Shown here one piece after another: positions 33,571 through 47,020 of a DNA stretch of 64,000 nt. Location: contig OZ234494.1 of assembly GCA_965153455.1 (NCBI GenBank), forward strand, positions 7,998,001-8,062,000, read 5' to 3'. The first letter of the stretch is position 1. Each line of letters opens with the position of its first letter. A program made the position numbers and the translations under genes. Source of the stretch: Sphagnum compactum. Taxonomy: Eukaryota > Bryophyta > Sphagnopsida > Sphagnales. The notes below the pieces were generated by a model. The model was not told the origin of the DNA and searched no databases. It saw only the letters and a list, made by a program, of their open reading frames with translations.

Positions 33571-36500
33571 TTACATGTGCTTGTGTTTTCTTACATCATT
33601 TATGATGTTTGAAGTTTTTCCTTTTCCATTATTTTTCCCACCTAATCAAAAATGTGTTATGAAAAAAAATTGAATTTGCATTTAAAAAACAAAGAAAAAT
33701 GTATACAAATGTAGCATGTTATAAAATCAAAACATTATGGGAGTTGAAAAAATCCTCAAAACAAATTCACTTGAAAAATATCATAAATGAAATCAAGCAC
33801 ATCTTGCTTTGATTCCATGGCAAAACCTTTCTAGAACTCACTTTGTTGTCATTAGTGTCATGTATGCAACGATAATCAATTGGAGATTGAAACACTTTGT
33901 TTGCATGGCGATGCATGAAAAGTTAATAGCTCATAAGTAGATGCAAATTGCATCTACCACAAATTACTCCTTTGTGGCATCATGAAGTTCGATTCTTTTA
34001 TTTATTTATAGTTATCATATTGGAATTCAAGGCCTTCAACTTCACAAATAGGGAAAAAAAAATTCTTATAAACGTACTACCTTACCTTAAGGTCAAATTC
34101 ATCATGAAATAATCCTCAAAATAGTGAAGTAAATTGCCTATACAAATTTTGTTAAATTACACATTTTATTTTGAAAATTTATCATAATTTCAAATCATAT
34201 CAAAATATGTTAGATATTTTAGGTTTAGTTTTTTGTATCATAAGTTACAACTTTGTTTTAAATGTCATGTACATTACACCCCATTTACATGTGGGAAGAT
34301 TCTTAAAATTTGGAAAAAATTTAAACATAATTTGAATTTTCTAAAATTTTCAAATTTTGTAACTTTAAATTGTGAGTGTTTTTTTGAGTGTGGATAGTAG
34401 GTTATTATCATTTAAATTTTCTTACCATCAAAATTTACTTATTAAAAAAGTCATTTACCCTAGTCCTTTGCAAAATTCACTACTTCTAACATAACTATTG
34501 TTCAAGTTCAAAAATCCTTTACTAAAACCAAAACCAAAAATTTAATTTAGTGAATTTTTAATTTGAATTCCTCAACATTCATATTAGGCATTTAACACAA
34601 CTTGGAATGATTAAAATAACTTTAAATTTTCAAAATAAAAACATATGTCAAAAAATTATAATTTTCACCACTATCTGACATGGTTTTTGGCTCCTTTTAG
34701 CATATTCAAATATGAAAATCATGGGTCCATGAATATAGTGAGTTTTTCTCAACACCATTCCTTGCATTTTAATTTGGTTGTTTTTAGATCAACCCTACAA
34801 GACTAAATTTAGGTCAATGTGTTAATAAGGTAAAACCCAAAAGCCAAGTTATGTTATCCATGGGTTGATACCTTAAACCCCAAGCAACATAATTATCATC
34901 AACTTGGATTTTGATTTAATTAGTTGCAGGTCAATTAAATTTCAACATTTTTAATTTTTCCATTGGAATATTCAAATAGTTCCAATAGTTCCAACACTTG
35001 ATGTGTGATCTATACATCCTTGCTAAAACCCTAATTGCATTTATCATGCTCCTAGATTTGTGTCGTCATACATATTTTTTAATGTATGCAAGCCTTTATC
35101 TTATGGGTGGTATTGGCAAATGAATTGTCGCAAATTTCGTATTAAATTATTTTGTGGTTGTTGTAGAAAATACAATGATGAAAAGGTGTGCATTGAAAAT
35201 GGAGAATTGAATTTGAGTGGGCTTGACTATTAAACCTTCTACACGTAACAAACCAATAGTATTTCCATTAAACTTGCAAAAAATTGCCAAAATGACCACA
35301 TGGCTAAGGGAACCATTTAAACTGATCAACTTGCTAGTATTTCATTAAATGATTCAGATTTGGTCCACCTTTCAATTCCCCCCTAATTTCATAACATTGT
35401 TGTATAAAAAAATGAAAGCATATGGCAACCACTTCAAGGTTGAAGATAAAGGTAGCACTGCGGGTTACATATGATTCTTATGTGAGATTTGTTTTCCAAC
35501 AATCAAAAGGGATTGAGGATGTATGCTTGGAGTGATCCCATATGAATTGGAGTCTTGAAGTAGATTTTGAAATTAAATTACGTCCCATGTCTTCACCCAT
35601 TCTTTATTTTTCCTACAATTGGGTGAAAAGTGGGATTGATAATAGAAGCAACCCCACAGACAAATAAGACGATGCAAATTTTTTACTTGCAAATTTTCAA
35701 CATTTATTACATCAATTCAATGAGCCTTTTATTTTCCCTTCACAAGCTAACAATGTTTTTAGAGTGAGCCCAAGATGCCATTGTGAAAGGTTATACTTCA
35801 TAAAGAGTTTAAAACTCATAGAGTTACAGCAAACACATTTGATGATTGCATTGAAACACATGTTGTGTGTGGACTAGAACCTTTACTAAAATTTGTAGAT
35901 ATAAAAAGTAGTAGAACATTGGTAGGTGTAATAGAATTGAATAGAGAAGAAACTCTATTGGTTGCACAAATCTTGCATGGTGCAATCTTCACCCATTGCA
36001 AGGAAGATCCATGGAATACCAAATTTAAAGCCATGGATAAATATGTTAAATTGGTGATATTTCAATTGATATTTTTGGTAATGCCATGTGTATTGTATGC
36101 TACTTTATACAATTGGAAATATATATTTTTGATAGTTACAAAATAATTAATGTATTTACAAAGATAATTAAGTTATCATCCATTAATTGGTGTAAACAAT
36201 ACTAGATGAAATATGTCAATTTTTTGTCTACATTTTCAACTAGAAGTCTAGTAGTTGTAACATGTAGTTTCAAATACAACTAAAAGGTGGATGCACCCAT
36301 ACTCAAGTCGCATATGCAACTATGTATATTTTCAACTACATGGACATATGGGATTAACACACACATTAGTCAAACTCAAATGGTTTAGACAACAATTACA
36401 TAATAGTTGCAAAAACTTAGTTGGAATGGATAAGATTTCTTCTATTGTTTGCACATTTGAGGGCTCCCTTATGACAAGTTCAAAGGAGTGTTGGCTAATT

Positions 36501-39500
36501 TTGGGTTTTTAGCAACTTCAGGGTCAATTTTTTAAATCCATGGGTCTTTATGATGAAAAAGACCCATCATAAGACCTACCCCATGATAGTTAGGTGACAA
36601 AAGTAAATGGAATGGGGAAATTATTTGTAACATGCCTTTAACCTTTGGAGTTAGCAAAACTCCTAATAAACAATTCTTTTCACATCCAATAGAAAAGAGA
36701 ATCAAGAATAGCAAATATTAGATATTTTGCCAAACACCACAAATATATGACACAAATTAGTACTATGTATAAAACAATCAAATCAAGCTAATTATTACTT
36801 AATGGAATTGGTCCAATTTACATATTCTAAAGGCTAAAGCTTGCCATTGGGGATGTTATGTGTAAGGTAATGCCTGAGGAGGAGTGGGGTGTTCCTCACA
36901 TTAGTGCATGCCTGAACTCGAACCAAAGGGTGCTTATTCCAAGAACAACCTGCTACTCTTTGAAAAATAACTTTCATAAAGCACTAAATGATACCCACTT
37001 TATATCTATTGGGTATAACAAATAAAAAAGGAAGCCAAATGTTTACCAAAGTGGGTGGGTTTTTTGCTTTTCAAAATCCTTGCCCTGTGCCAAGGAGAGA
37101 TTCCACTAAAGAAGGTGCCATCCAAATGTGACCTGAAAGGAAGTGAGCTAGATAATATTTTAGTGTGAACATAACAAGTTTTTAGGGTTTTAAATTTTGT
37201 TTTCAATGACCGTCAACTTTTTACGTGTTAACGACAGAAATTATTCCATCACTATTTGTTTCTCTAAGATAATTATAGCAATAACAACTTCAAGAAAGCT
37301 TCTAAGGATGGGTAGGAGAATTTGTTTATTTGTGTATTATGCAGAACTTATCAGCACAAAGTTATGGATGGCTGAAGAAGGTGTGACATTGAAAGGAGGC
37401 TTGGAGCTTTGGACGGTGGAAGGCAAGATAAGAAGGGGAATTCGGAAGCAATGCGGGCAAGTTTTTTTTCTTGCATAATCAATCTCAGGAGATAGTGGGT
37501 TTTTCTTGTTTTGATTGGTAGTTGTTGTATTTGGTTTCTGTTGCACCAATAATTACACTATGGTAAACAATGTATTCTTTGTAAGAATGTTTTCTATAAG
37601 GGGTTGATGCTAATGATTGATGACAAAAAGGGAGGAAGTTCGAACTGTAGTTAAAAGGGCATGTAGAGGATCACTATGCATTCATTGAATGTTATAAATA
37701 CTTGCTAAGTTTTTCTTTAATCCATGTCATAGGTTGGGTATTTGAGTGAACACTAAAAGCCTCAATTGGGATGTCCTTGGGTTGGGCAGAATGAAAGAAA
37801 TGAAAATAGAATTGGGAAGTTAATAGAGACATATTTGTAGTCCAAATTTGCACAAATATCTGCCACTCCTGAGTGGTTTTAATCAACCTAATGTATGTCA
37901 CTAGTACTTGGGTTTAAACATTGAGTTCAAGAGTATCTGTTTTTCAGTTGGGGAATTCAATGTTTTTTTACATTGTTGCATTTGTTGGAGATGGGTTAGC
38001 AACTCACATGGACTGACCGAACAATGAGGGTTCTAACCTCAAGCTATACCTCAATAGATTTAGATTTTTGAACATCTATGTATGGTTTTGTATATGGTCC
38101 AAACAATTAGCTGCTATTATGTCAAGTTAGGGAGCAAACACCATGTGTGTATCAGTTGGCAATTGACACATGGAACATTGAATTTTGTTCTAATAAGTTT
38201 GCAACAATAGTGGAATTTTGGTAACACTGGGTCTGTAGCCTCGGCGATGTAATTTGCTGGAATTAATGGTGTTTGGATTTCCAAAAGTGGTGTTTCTACT
38301 ACGAGTTATTTTTGCACAAGAGTGTCTTTTTTCTACACCTTTCTTTTGGTTACACCAATACATTCAAAAAATCTACTTGTGTTTTATGGTTGTAGCCCCT
38401 AAGACTTTAAAGATGAAGTGAACAATTAAAACCCACCACTTATGGCCAAGATTCGGGAGTTCCAAGTTCAATAATTAGGTGTTTGTTGGTAAAATATGAA
38501 TTTTTCCTAGTGCATAATGCACATTGGTTTTGTGGTGTTGTGTGTGAAAACTTTCATTTGGTTTTGATTGTGAAGCTTCAAACTTCAAGCATGAAGCATA
38601 TTGTTGTTCATTTGTTCACATGTTGTTTTCTAATTGTGAAACTATGAGTCATGAGTGTGCAACATGTTAGAGTTTCAAAAGGTGACAATGTAAAGTCTAA
38701 TGATGTTTGGGAGATGGGATTTTATAAGGTGATGCCATGATGGATGGCCAATTCAACTTGATGTCAATTCTAAAATCTACAAGGTTTTGAATTTTTCTTC
38801 AAATTGAACTTCTATAAAGTGTTTTAATTTTTGACTTCAAATCAATAGCCTTTTGTGAAGTGCATGAATCATCTAGGTTTTTTTTCAATTTGAGGGCTTT
38901 ACATTTTTCTCTTATTTTCTTGTGTTTGTTTCAAATGTGGGCTTCTGTTTGAAGTGTGTTGTGTTCTCAATTGTAAAACTATTCCACTTTTTTTGTTTCA
39001 AACTTTCATGGCACCATTAAAACCTATTGCAAATTTTAGGTGTAAGGTTTCTTTTTGGTTTTTAGCTTCTTACTTTTCTCGCTAGCCTTTTGCTCTTGTT
39101 TTGTATCCCCTTGAATCTAATCATGCTTGTTTTGTTTCTATTGATGTTGATCCAAATGGGGCAAAAACATCCTTGGGTGGACCATTAGGAATCACCTCAA
39201 ATAATGGTTAAAAAATCAAAAACACACAAATCAGTTTTTTGGGCCTTTTGTTTAAAATGTTTTCACAACTATAGATTTTTTTTTCTCATGTTTATCAATT
39301 GCATGCACTAATATATGGCTTGAAGTTATTTTCGAATTTAAAAAATTGAAAATTTGTTAAAATTTTGTTTTCCTAATTAAAATGGCCCTTTCAGAAATTG
39401 ATAGCCTTAACTTTGGAAATTCACAACTAAATTATACTTACTCAATTAATTGCTTAATAAAAACTTTAAAATAGAATGACTTCCAAATTACCTTAGGAAA

Positions 39501-39889
39501 TAAATTCCCAAGAAAATTTTCAATCATATTTCAAATTTGTGTTCCTAACTGAAAAGTTCAAGGAAAGGTGGCCATCGTTACATTCCTGAAAGTTTTTCTA
39601 AATGCAATGATTAGGAACATCAAAATACACAATATTCTTGATATTATTAAATTTTCAAAATCAATGGAACTTAATAAATGTACTCATTAAAAAAATAATG
39701 AAATTTTTTATTTAAATGTTTCCTATGATTCTTCAAAGTTCTATGGGTCTAGGAAAATCAAGGTGGAACATTTCTAGTGATCCACCCAAGGACACTTTTG
39801 CCCAAGGATATTTCATCAAATAATTTTCATGCTCCTAATGTTGCTTCATCAAGTAATGCAACTCCTATTATATGCATTTGTTGTGGATT
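33571..39889. other. AT-rich intergenic DNA, mostly unassigned
   Basis: I can support no gene. From about 35400 to 36150 the reading frames are unusually open but frame-shifted relative to each other. One frame contains YNWVKSGIDNRSNPTDK, another VIELNREETLLVAQILHGAI, which may be a decayed transposon ORF. Elsewhere only short AT-rich frames are present. Confidence 0.35.
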
Positions 39890-41440
39890 TGGAACAAGAC
39901 TCTAAATCCCCAAAGGCCATTGTGAATAAACGGAAATATGAGTTTGGCTCACAAATTTCAAAATGTATGGGTAATGCAATTACCATGGGCAAAATATGTG
40001 GTTGATGGTGACGAGCATGTCACCTTTGTTAGATGCAAAGTTTGTTTTAAAGTTGAAGGTTAAAAGAGGCCTTTGATCCCCAAATTGGATTCTTTGTTGA
40101 AGCATGCAAGGAAAAGCCAAGCTATTGTTGTTATGCCATGGATGAAAGTTGGGAAGAAATGTTATCATGCAAAAAATGAGGTTCAGTATGCCCAAATCCC
40201 TTGTCATTAAATTCAACATCTAACAATAAGAAATTTGTGCAATTTGTTATTATCTTGTCCTTGCTAACCCATGGTAGACCCATGGCAAATTTTGAAAATG
40301 TGAAATTTCTTCTAAATTTGTTGAAGGTGAAGCACTACCCAAAGAAACATCAATGTGATAGTGCAACTTGGGGTATGGTTGAAGTTTTGCATTCCATTAT
40401 CATGTAAGCTACCAAGCTTGCATTGGATAAAGCTAATGTGTTTGCCTTGTCTTGTGCTAAAGTTACTTTAGTTGACAACCCATCTTAGTTGTCAATTCAT
40501 GCACACACTATTAAAAATAAACAAGGTTCCCAATGTTGTTATCCTTGGAATGCATAGTGGAGGCTATAACTAGCCAACTTGACTACAATAATTGTGCAAG
40601 CAATTCGCATCAATGGAGGTAGTCTGGACTTTGATATTATTTCCAAGAAATTGATGTTTTTAAGTGTTGACAAGGTTAGTATATTTTAGGGCTATTGTAT
40701 GAAAGTTAGAATCTAAATCCAGTCTTAGTTTATTCCATTCATGATTGGTGTTCATTGCATGGCACATTGGACAAATTTGGTTGTTTAGACCTTTTCTATT
40801 TTGCTTGTGGTCAATCATTTCAAAATAGTCATGCAATCACTTTTTAAATATTTTTCTAGCTCTCCAAAAAGGCATGATTCAATCATTGGATTTAATGGAG
40901 GATGAAAGAATATTCAATAACTTGAATTTTATCAAATTTTGGTTTCGTAACGACTGAACACTTGGATTTGTGTGTTTGCATGTTTGGGTAGTCTTTTTTT
41001 ACTATGTAGAATTTTCCTTACAATGAAGTTGTGGGGATTTGGCAATCAAAAAAGTGCGATATGCCTCGAATGCTTGAGGAGCTTTAGCTACAACTTATAG
41101 GCTGCCAATGCTCATCAAGTTATTTTGTTTTGTTTTCATTGTCTATAGAATGCAAATGTTGAAACTTTGTGGTTTTCTGACTTTTTGTTATTGTATGTGA
41201 GCAAGGAACCAAATATTTTTCATGGACTTATTGGCGCTTTGTTTTCATGATCTCCACTGGTTTGTTGATCAATCTTTTCCAAGGTTCCCTCATTTAAAAT
41301 CTAAATATGTTTTCCAACTTTTTTTAAGAACATTACCAACCCATCAACTTACAAGAGACATTATGTTACAATGTGTACAGTCTTTGATGACTAGGGTTCG
41401 ATTGCCCCATAATATGATTAGGTGAAGCCTTTTAGCAAGT
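39890..41440 (+). pseudogene. hAT-family transposase relic (zinc finger plus catalytic region, many stops)
   Basis: Piecing frames by eye, the translation first shows PWAKYVVDGDEHVTFVRCKV followed by CFKVEG, then KRPLIPKLDSLLKHARK, a BED/TTF-like zinc-finger pattern with a C-x2-C pair and a later His. Further on come LLTHGRPMANFENVKFLL and FALSCAKVTLVDNPS, where hAT-like proteins usually have an Asp in place of the Ala. Then comes GVHCMAHWTNLVVQTFS, then LFKYFSSSPKRH, the typical 'HCxAHxxNL' and 'SPKRH' blocks of plant and animal ZMYM-like hAT transposases. At least a dozen stops or shifts interrupt it. The family call follows from these blocks. The ends of the original transposon are not visible. 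Confidence 0.7.
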
Positions 41441-43191
41441 TGTAATCTGCCATGTAGGATGTAGCCAAATTTTCATTGCTAGCTATTTGTTTTTCACCAA
41501 TTTTGAATGTGACCATAGACTTTGGTCGCCAAAAGTATTCTATTGTCACCCAAACATGTTGCCAATAAAATTCACAAAGATGAACATATGTCTGGCCAAA
41601 TTTGCAATGTCAAAAAAAAATGGTTTTATTTTCCTTCGCAGCCTTCACATTTTAGCAAAATGCCCAATCCTTTCCTTCCCAAGGTTGCAAACTGTGCAAC
41701 TTTTCAAAATACAAAAGAAAACCATGGGCACACTGCACATATCTTGCACTCCCTCAACTCACATCCATAACAGACCCAACAGAGCTGAAACTTCAACATT
41801 TCAGGTCCATTAAGAAATTTGAGACTTTGCATGACTATCATAAATTCATGACACCAGAAGTCATAAAAAAATCGGATAGTGCCTGAGATGAAGGGGTGTG
41901 GGTTATTTCTTTATTGCTCTCTCTACCCTCTCCAGAGCCTCTTCAGAGGACAGAGACAAAATAAGATCATTGCCTCCAATTCTTCTGTGTAGACACAATT
42001 TCCAGGCGTACACTGCAAGAAGGTCTTGTATTGTCGGAGGAATATATTGTATTGCACCTCATGAAAGACCATTTTTGGTATCTTGAGAACATCTGACCCC
42101 TGCTCAGATCTGGCCCATTAACATCAGTATTTGAGTAGAGAGGGTGCAGGCACAATACTGAGAAGGACCTGGAGATGTCAATTATACAAGCTAATGGGTG
42201 TCCATCCCCACCCACAAGAAAAGGGAAGTAAAGCAAGAGGTCAGTACATTGCAAGCAAAGAGCACACAAGAGGTTACAGATAGATTTTTGTCCGTGGTAG
42301 AGAACAGACAGACTAGCTTCCACCACCTGAGAAACTTTGGTTGCCAATTAAAGACTAGAGAGAGACAGCTGATGTTGCCCTGGTAGTTGTGAAGTCCACT
42401 TTACTTGTTCCTTCCCAATTGACACAAAGATGCACTTGGATACGGAAACAGGTGAAATTCCATGGTCAGAATAGCCAGTTCCCAGCCACAACCTTACAAT
42501 CAACAGTTATGGTCTCACTAGGCAGAACTCAAATCATGCCTCCATTAGTTGAGACAATACATTGATGATGTATGCAGCAGAACAAGCTCCAATGCTGAAT
42601 GTCAAGTTCATGTTTGAGCACTCATGCTAAAGGTCCATATCATCTTCACCAAAGACAGCCTTTAACTGGTCCAACGAGCACAGAACAGCAATAAAAACAC
42701 TTCCAGAGTAGTCTCTGCGGAAATGCTAGGACACAACATAAAAGAGTCCTCAGAGTGCAGCCAGTGAGTAGAGTACATACCAAACCAAAATTCTACCTAG
42801 CCACATGCAACTGTGAACTGCCCACATACATTTGTGATAACTCCTCTTGCTTTCTCATCATCTCTTCACTCCTTCCACCACACTCCCTCTCTTCCTGGAC
42901 ATCAACCCTTTGCTGAGACAGGGACATCCCTTTGAACTCTAGGAACTCCAGAGTGAGCTGAGAACCATATGGATTCCTCCAGTACGAAACTTATGACCCC
43001 AAAAAAGTACATGTTTACAGCAAAATTCCTGAACTCCTTGAAGTGATCAATAAGCAGTGTCAAATTCAAGTTTATTCCACATTAGAGATCCAAATGAGTA
43101 TCATCAGTTAACTAACACCATGTACAGTGAGAAACTCAGTTCACAAAAAAAACACTACTCTCAAATTGCTACAAAACTAAGAACATGTTTC
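41441..43191. other. Intergenic DNA between the hAT relic and peroxidase gene 2
   Basis: No gene is supported. The stretch 41880-43190 is less AT-rich and non-repetitive and could be old unique sequence or 3' flank. Frames of up to 126 codons there show no domains. Confidence 0.35.
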
Positions 43192-43294
43192 CAGTTTGAT
43201 ACCTCAAATGCTAGATGGGTTTGCACAGTTTCATATCTAAAATCCTAGATGGGTGTACACAGTTTCATACCTAAAATGCTTGATGGGTGCGCAC
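43192..43294. repeat. 34-bp tandem repeat, about three units
   Basis: The phrase C(T)AGATGGGT recurs at 43211, 43245 and 43279, exactly 34 bases apart, each followed by CACAGTTTCATA-(C/T)CTAAAAT. The array lies about 400 bases beyond the peroxidase 2 stop codon. Confidence 0.85.
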
Positions 43295-43654
43295 GCACAC
43301 ACCCTTGACTTATTTAGTGATCACAAATTGACAAAGTTCACAAGCAGTTCACAAAGCAGGTTCTGAGATTTTGAAGCCTCTTGCAGCTCCTCTGTCTTGT
43401 ACCACAGAGTCACAATTGGAAACATTAACTGGCTACAGTTGCTCATAGTGATATAGTGGGCCACCAGCAGCAAAGGATTGGTGAAGAGACATGCTGCTGT
43501 CAGGCACTTTGGGTTGAAGTACTTGTGCATGCTTGATTCTGCTGCACTCATGATCATCCAAGAAACTGCAAGTACAAAGAAAAACTTGCACATTTTTTTT
43601 TTTAACAAGTAAACTCAAATCCTGTTGTTGGATTGAACAACAGTCCAGAAGCAC

Positions 43655-46172
43655 CTATCCAAGGCTGTTGGTGAAGTTGAGGGAAACAGGGTTGAGTGTT
43701 GGATTGGCATTATTGGAGTTTCGCACCCAACATTGCTTGCGGATCTGACCTTGAGTCCCTGTGAGTACACCAATCCTACCCATCTTGCGCAAAGAGATTC
43801 CAAATTGCTCAAAAAATGCTTCCTGATTGCTAGCAAAGTGTTCCACCAGTTTTCTTGTGTCTGCGTCATTGAAGAGAGACATATCTGATGTGAATAGACA
43901 TAGCTTCTTCTTGAGGTTTTCGAAGTACTGGTTGTCAAACTTGAGTGGTGTGACTGGGTCATTGAAAAACTGAGTATTGTTGTCATAGTTGGGTAGTCGG
44001 ATAGCTCCATTGTCAGTGCAGTTAGCAAGAAGCTCTTGACCGAAGTACTTGGGGTACTCAGGGTCGATGCGTGGATGGATTCGATTGATGATGCTGCTAC
44101 AGTGACTCTGTCCAATTGTGTGCGCACCTACAAAATCCACACAAGAGGTAGGATATCTTTCAATTAGGCTGTTGTGATCACAGATTCTTTCATCACAGTA
44201 AATTTTCATTACATATTTTTAACTAGTTCTGCTCACAATCATCTCACAACTCTACCAGTCAAGCATTTAACAATTGCAAGAGCAGTGAGGATTGTGAGTT
44301 AAATTGTGATTCACCATACAATGACATCTGTTTTTTTTTCATGAGAATATGTGTTCCAGAACTCTTAACATGATTTATTAAGTAAAGACCTGGCCCAGTT
44401 TAACTACACTAAACTGGGCAGGCGTTTCAGCATGGAATTTCCCTCTGACATCTTGGGAAGGAATTTCACACCTCCCACGCGAGATTTCATTTCTCCATCC
44501 CCTTATGTGAGGTTTTCCTCATTTTTCATTATGGTCTTTGGACAGCTTCTTGTTTTTCATTGTGATTTTTACATGACTTCTCATTTTTCATTGCAGTCTT
44601 TACGCTGTGAAAAGCCCATGGACTGGGGCTTTATGAAAATTTGGGACTTTGTTAGCTCCCGCCTCAAGGCCCCTTATTTCCTAAAGTCCCTCCACATATA
44701 TTCAATGCAGTTGCAACTCTCCAATGAAAAGCAACTGTCTTTCCAGCAAGAAAGAATGCCCTATGACAGTGGCTTCCCATGGCGTAACTGTGATCACAGC
44801 AACCTAATGGAAAGAGACCCTTAGGGTCATTCATGCAGCAGTTTAGAATCTGAAACCTAGTGTCACAAGCAGTTGCAGTCAGTCCCATTGCAACTAGATC
44901 GAAGATTTGAGGGAACGCAAAGTGTTAGATTCTTTTGAATCACCCAAATGCACATCTGCAGCATCCGAGCTTTTGCCTCCTGATGAGGGCCACTGTGTCC
45001 CTGCTGCAAGATACGGGTGAGAGATGGGTGAGATGGAAGATGGGTAAGAGATGGGTGAGGACGATGAATGGGATCACGCACCCGAAAGAACAACCAAGTC
45101 GAGGAGATTGAGACCCACGACGTGGAAGTCTTCGAGCAAGCCCGAGATGTTGAGACTGAAAGCAGGCAGAAATGTTTCGGAGCTTGCGGCATACGAAGTA
45201 AGGCCATCCCTGCGTCCGAGTTCAATCTCATACAATGGTCCTCCCGCCTGCAGGTCGAATCACATACACGGAGGAGTTACCTCCTCTACTGTCAACAACG
45301 CTATTCTCCCGGAAACACGCACTTCTCTAGCTAGCATAAAGGACGACGTTCAGATACTCTATGTGAGTTCTGGAGCTACGAAAGATGATCAAGCTGCAGC
45401 ACCCGGTTTGTTGCAGACGGCATTACGGCTGTGACTGCTGCAGCACCACTGGTGTTGTTCTGAGCTCATTCTGCATTCAGACGGAATGTGGGTGGATGGG
45501 TGGGTAGTATCCTACCTGCTTGACGGAGTAGACAGCGACCAAGGCAAGCACATCTGCGCAGGAGACGACACCCGGGCACTCTTGCTCCAGCTGCTGCTTG
45601 ATCTCGTCGATGACGAAGAAGCTGCCGAGACTGAAGTTGACGGCGGCGTCTTTCTCTGCCTGGTTCACATCCGTCGAGTTCAACAGCACCGACGCATCAC
45701 ACCCTCCCACGAAGCAGTCGTGGAAAAACAAGCGCAACTGAGGCCCCGCACTGGTAGGATCCAACTCAAATTCTGTCGCCACCACTTTCTGCACTACCTC
45801 GTGCAGCTGCGGACATTCGTTCTTGTAAAAGTCCACTTTCAAAGCAGCAGCAGCTGGAGACGACGTCGGATCCGAACGACGACCTGAGTCAGAAACAACA
45901 AAGTCAACAAAGTCCTCCTCCGCAGCAGCAGGAAGAGGCGCAGTTCGTCGCTGCTGGGAAGCCGTCGATGCTGATCTACTGGGAACGACAACTCTAAAGT
46001 GAGCTTCCGTCACGTCCAACCACAAAACCATCAACAAAAGACAAGGAACATAAAAATCGAACACAACCCGAGACCTAGTACTGCATTTATCGTCACCACC
46101 GACTCCCTTAAAAAATGGTTTTAAACGACGCGTGTTGTGCTGCAGCGACGACGACGACGACGACGACTTCAT
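43655..46172 (-). CDS. Class III secretory peroxidase, gene 2 (three exons, ~431 aa)
   Basis: The coding exons are 46172-45516, 45247-45082 and 44127-43655 (657 + 166 + 473 = 1296 nt, frame intact, ending TAG). Both introns are GT-AG (CAG|GTAGGA and TCGG|GTGCGT donors) of 268 and 954 bp, at the same phases as gene 1. Key motifs are FYKNECPQL, QLRLFFHDCF (distal Arg/His), GCDASVLL, CPGVVSCAD, GGPLYEIELGRRD, AHTIGQSHC (haem ligand), NCTDN and KQCWVRNS. The start is the first ATG of the frame. It is followed by a poly-Ser tract coded by a TCG microsatellite, then a hydrophobic segment (FDFYVPCLLLMVLWL) at about residues 43-57 and a spacer of about 60 residues before the domain. This suits a signal-anchor or long pre-pro region, but cleavage cannot be judged by eye. 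Gene 1 shares the AHFR-V-P-RSA sequence after its hydrophobic segment, supporting a common origin. Role: apoplastic H2O2-dependent oxidation. Confidence 0.88.
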
Positions 46173-46401
46173 TGTCGCAGCAGCTACTCTACTGTGCTGC
46201 AGCAAGCAACTCGCAATCCAATAGCAAAAAAAATTCCAAAACTTCAAAGGAAGCTTTTGTGCAGACTATGTTTTTACTTTTTCTTGTTCTTTTCTTTTCT
46301 TTTGGATTCTGAGCTTGACGGTCCAAGGGAAGGCTTGTAATACAAACGAAAGACAAGAACTACAAAGCAGAACTCATGTCCGTTTGCTGTCGCTCTCAAG
46401 A

Positions 46402-46444
46402 CTCTGTGTGTGTGTGTGTGTGTGTCTCTCTCTCTCTCTCTCTC
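46402..46444. repeat. Compound (GT)n(CT)n microsatellite
   Basis: A run of TG dinucleotides passes directly into a run of TC dinucleotides, about 230 bases upstream of the peroxidase 2 ATG. On the gene's strand it reads (GA)n(CA)n. GA/CT tracts are common in plant 5' UTRs. Confidence 0.8.
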
Positions 46445-46910
46445 GTGAGGCTGACGATGGCTGAGTTCATCGAGAACTTGCAAACGAAAGCTCCTTGGGG
46501 GGACGTTGGTGGGCGTCATCATCAGCAGGGATTGCAACGCGAGCGAGCGAGCGAGAGACAGCGAGCGAGCGGGCTGCCGGCGCAGGGGAAAAGGAGCTCG
46601 GTTGATGGGGGGAAATGATGATGGTCCTATAACTGCGCACTTATTTGCTGGGGAGGGCAGTCTGCACGTACATGCAACCGGCAAAATTTCTTTTTTCTTT
46701 TTTTCCCAATTTTGTAATGTAGCAACCTAACTGGCGATCAATCACAGCAAGATTTTAGCCAAATATATGGCTATTTAATAGATTTGAAAGCAAAATCTAA
46801 AAAGAATCAATCCTTCACGTTTTTTGATACCGATGTGAGAACCCAACACACAAATCTGGCGATTAATCCCAAAAGAATTCTCAAATTCTGGCGACTACAA
46901 AACTGGAAAA

Positions 46911-47020
46911 ACACACACACACACACACACACACATATTTTTAGCCACTTTGAATAAAAATTTAGCCAGGAAAAAAAAAAACCCCCAACAGAAATGAACG
47001 TGTGTGTGTGTGTGTGTGTT
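46911..47020. repeat. Inverted pair of (AC)n and (GT)n microsatellites
   Basis: AAAAACACACACACAC... at about 46907-46935 and GTGTGTGTGTGTGTTTTGG at about 47000-47025 are complementary and 65 bases apart, so the strand can fold into a long hairpin. Flanking AAAAC/GTTTT extends the stem. Confidence 0.65.

Noticed and set aside
45486-45887. 133-codon plus-strand frame opposite peroxidase 2 exon 1
   Set aside because: It is an antisense shadow of the peroxidase exon with no independent motif.
46274-46684. 136-codon minus-strand frame rich in Arg, Ser and His
   Set aside because: It is built on GT/CT and GAGC microsatellites, so it is low complexity.
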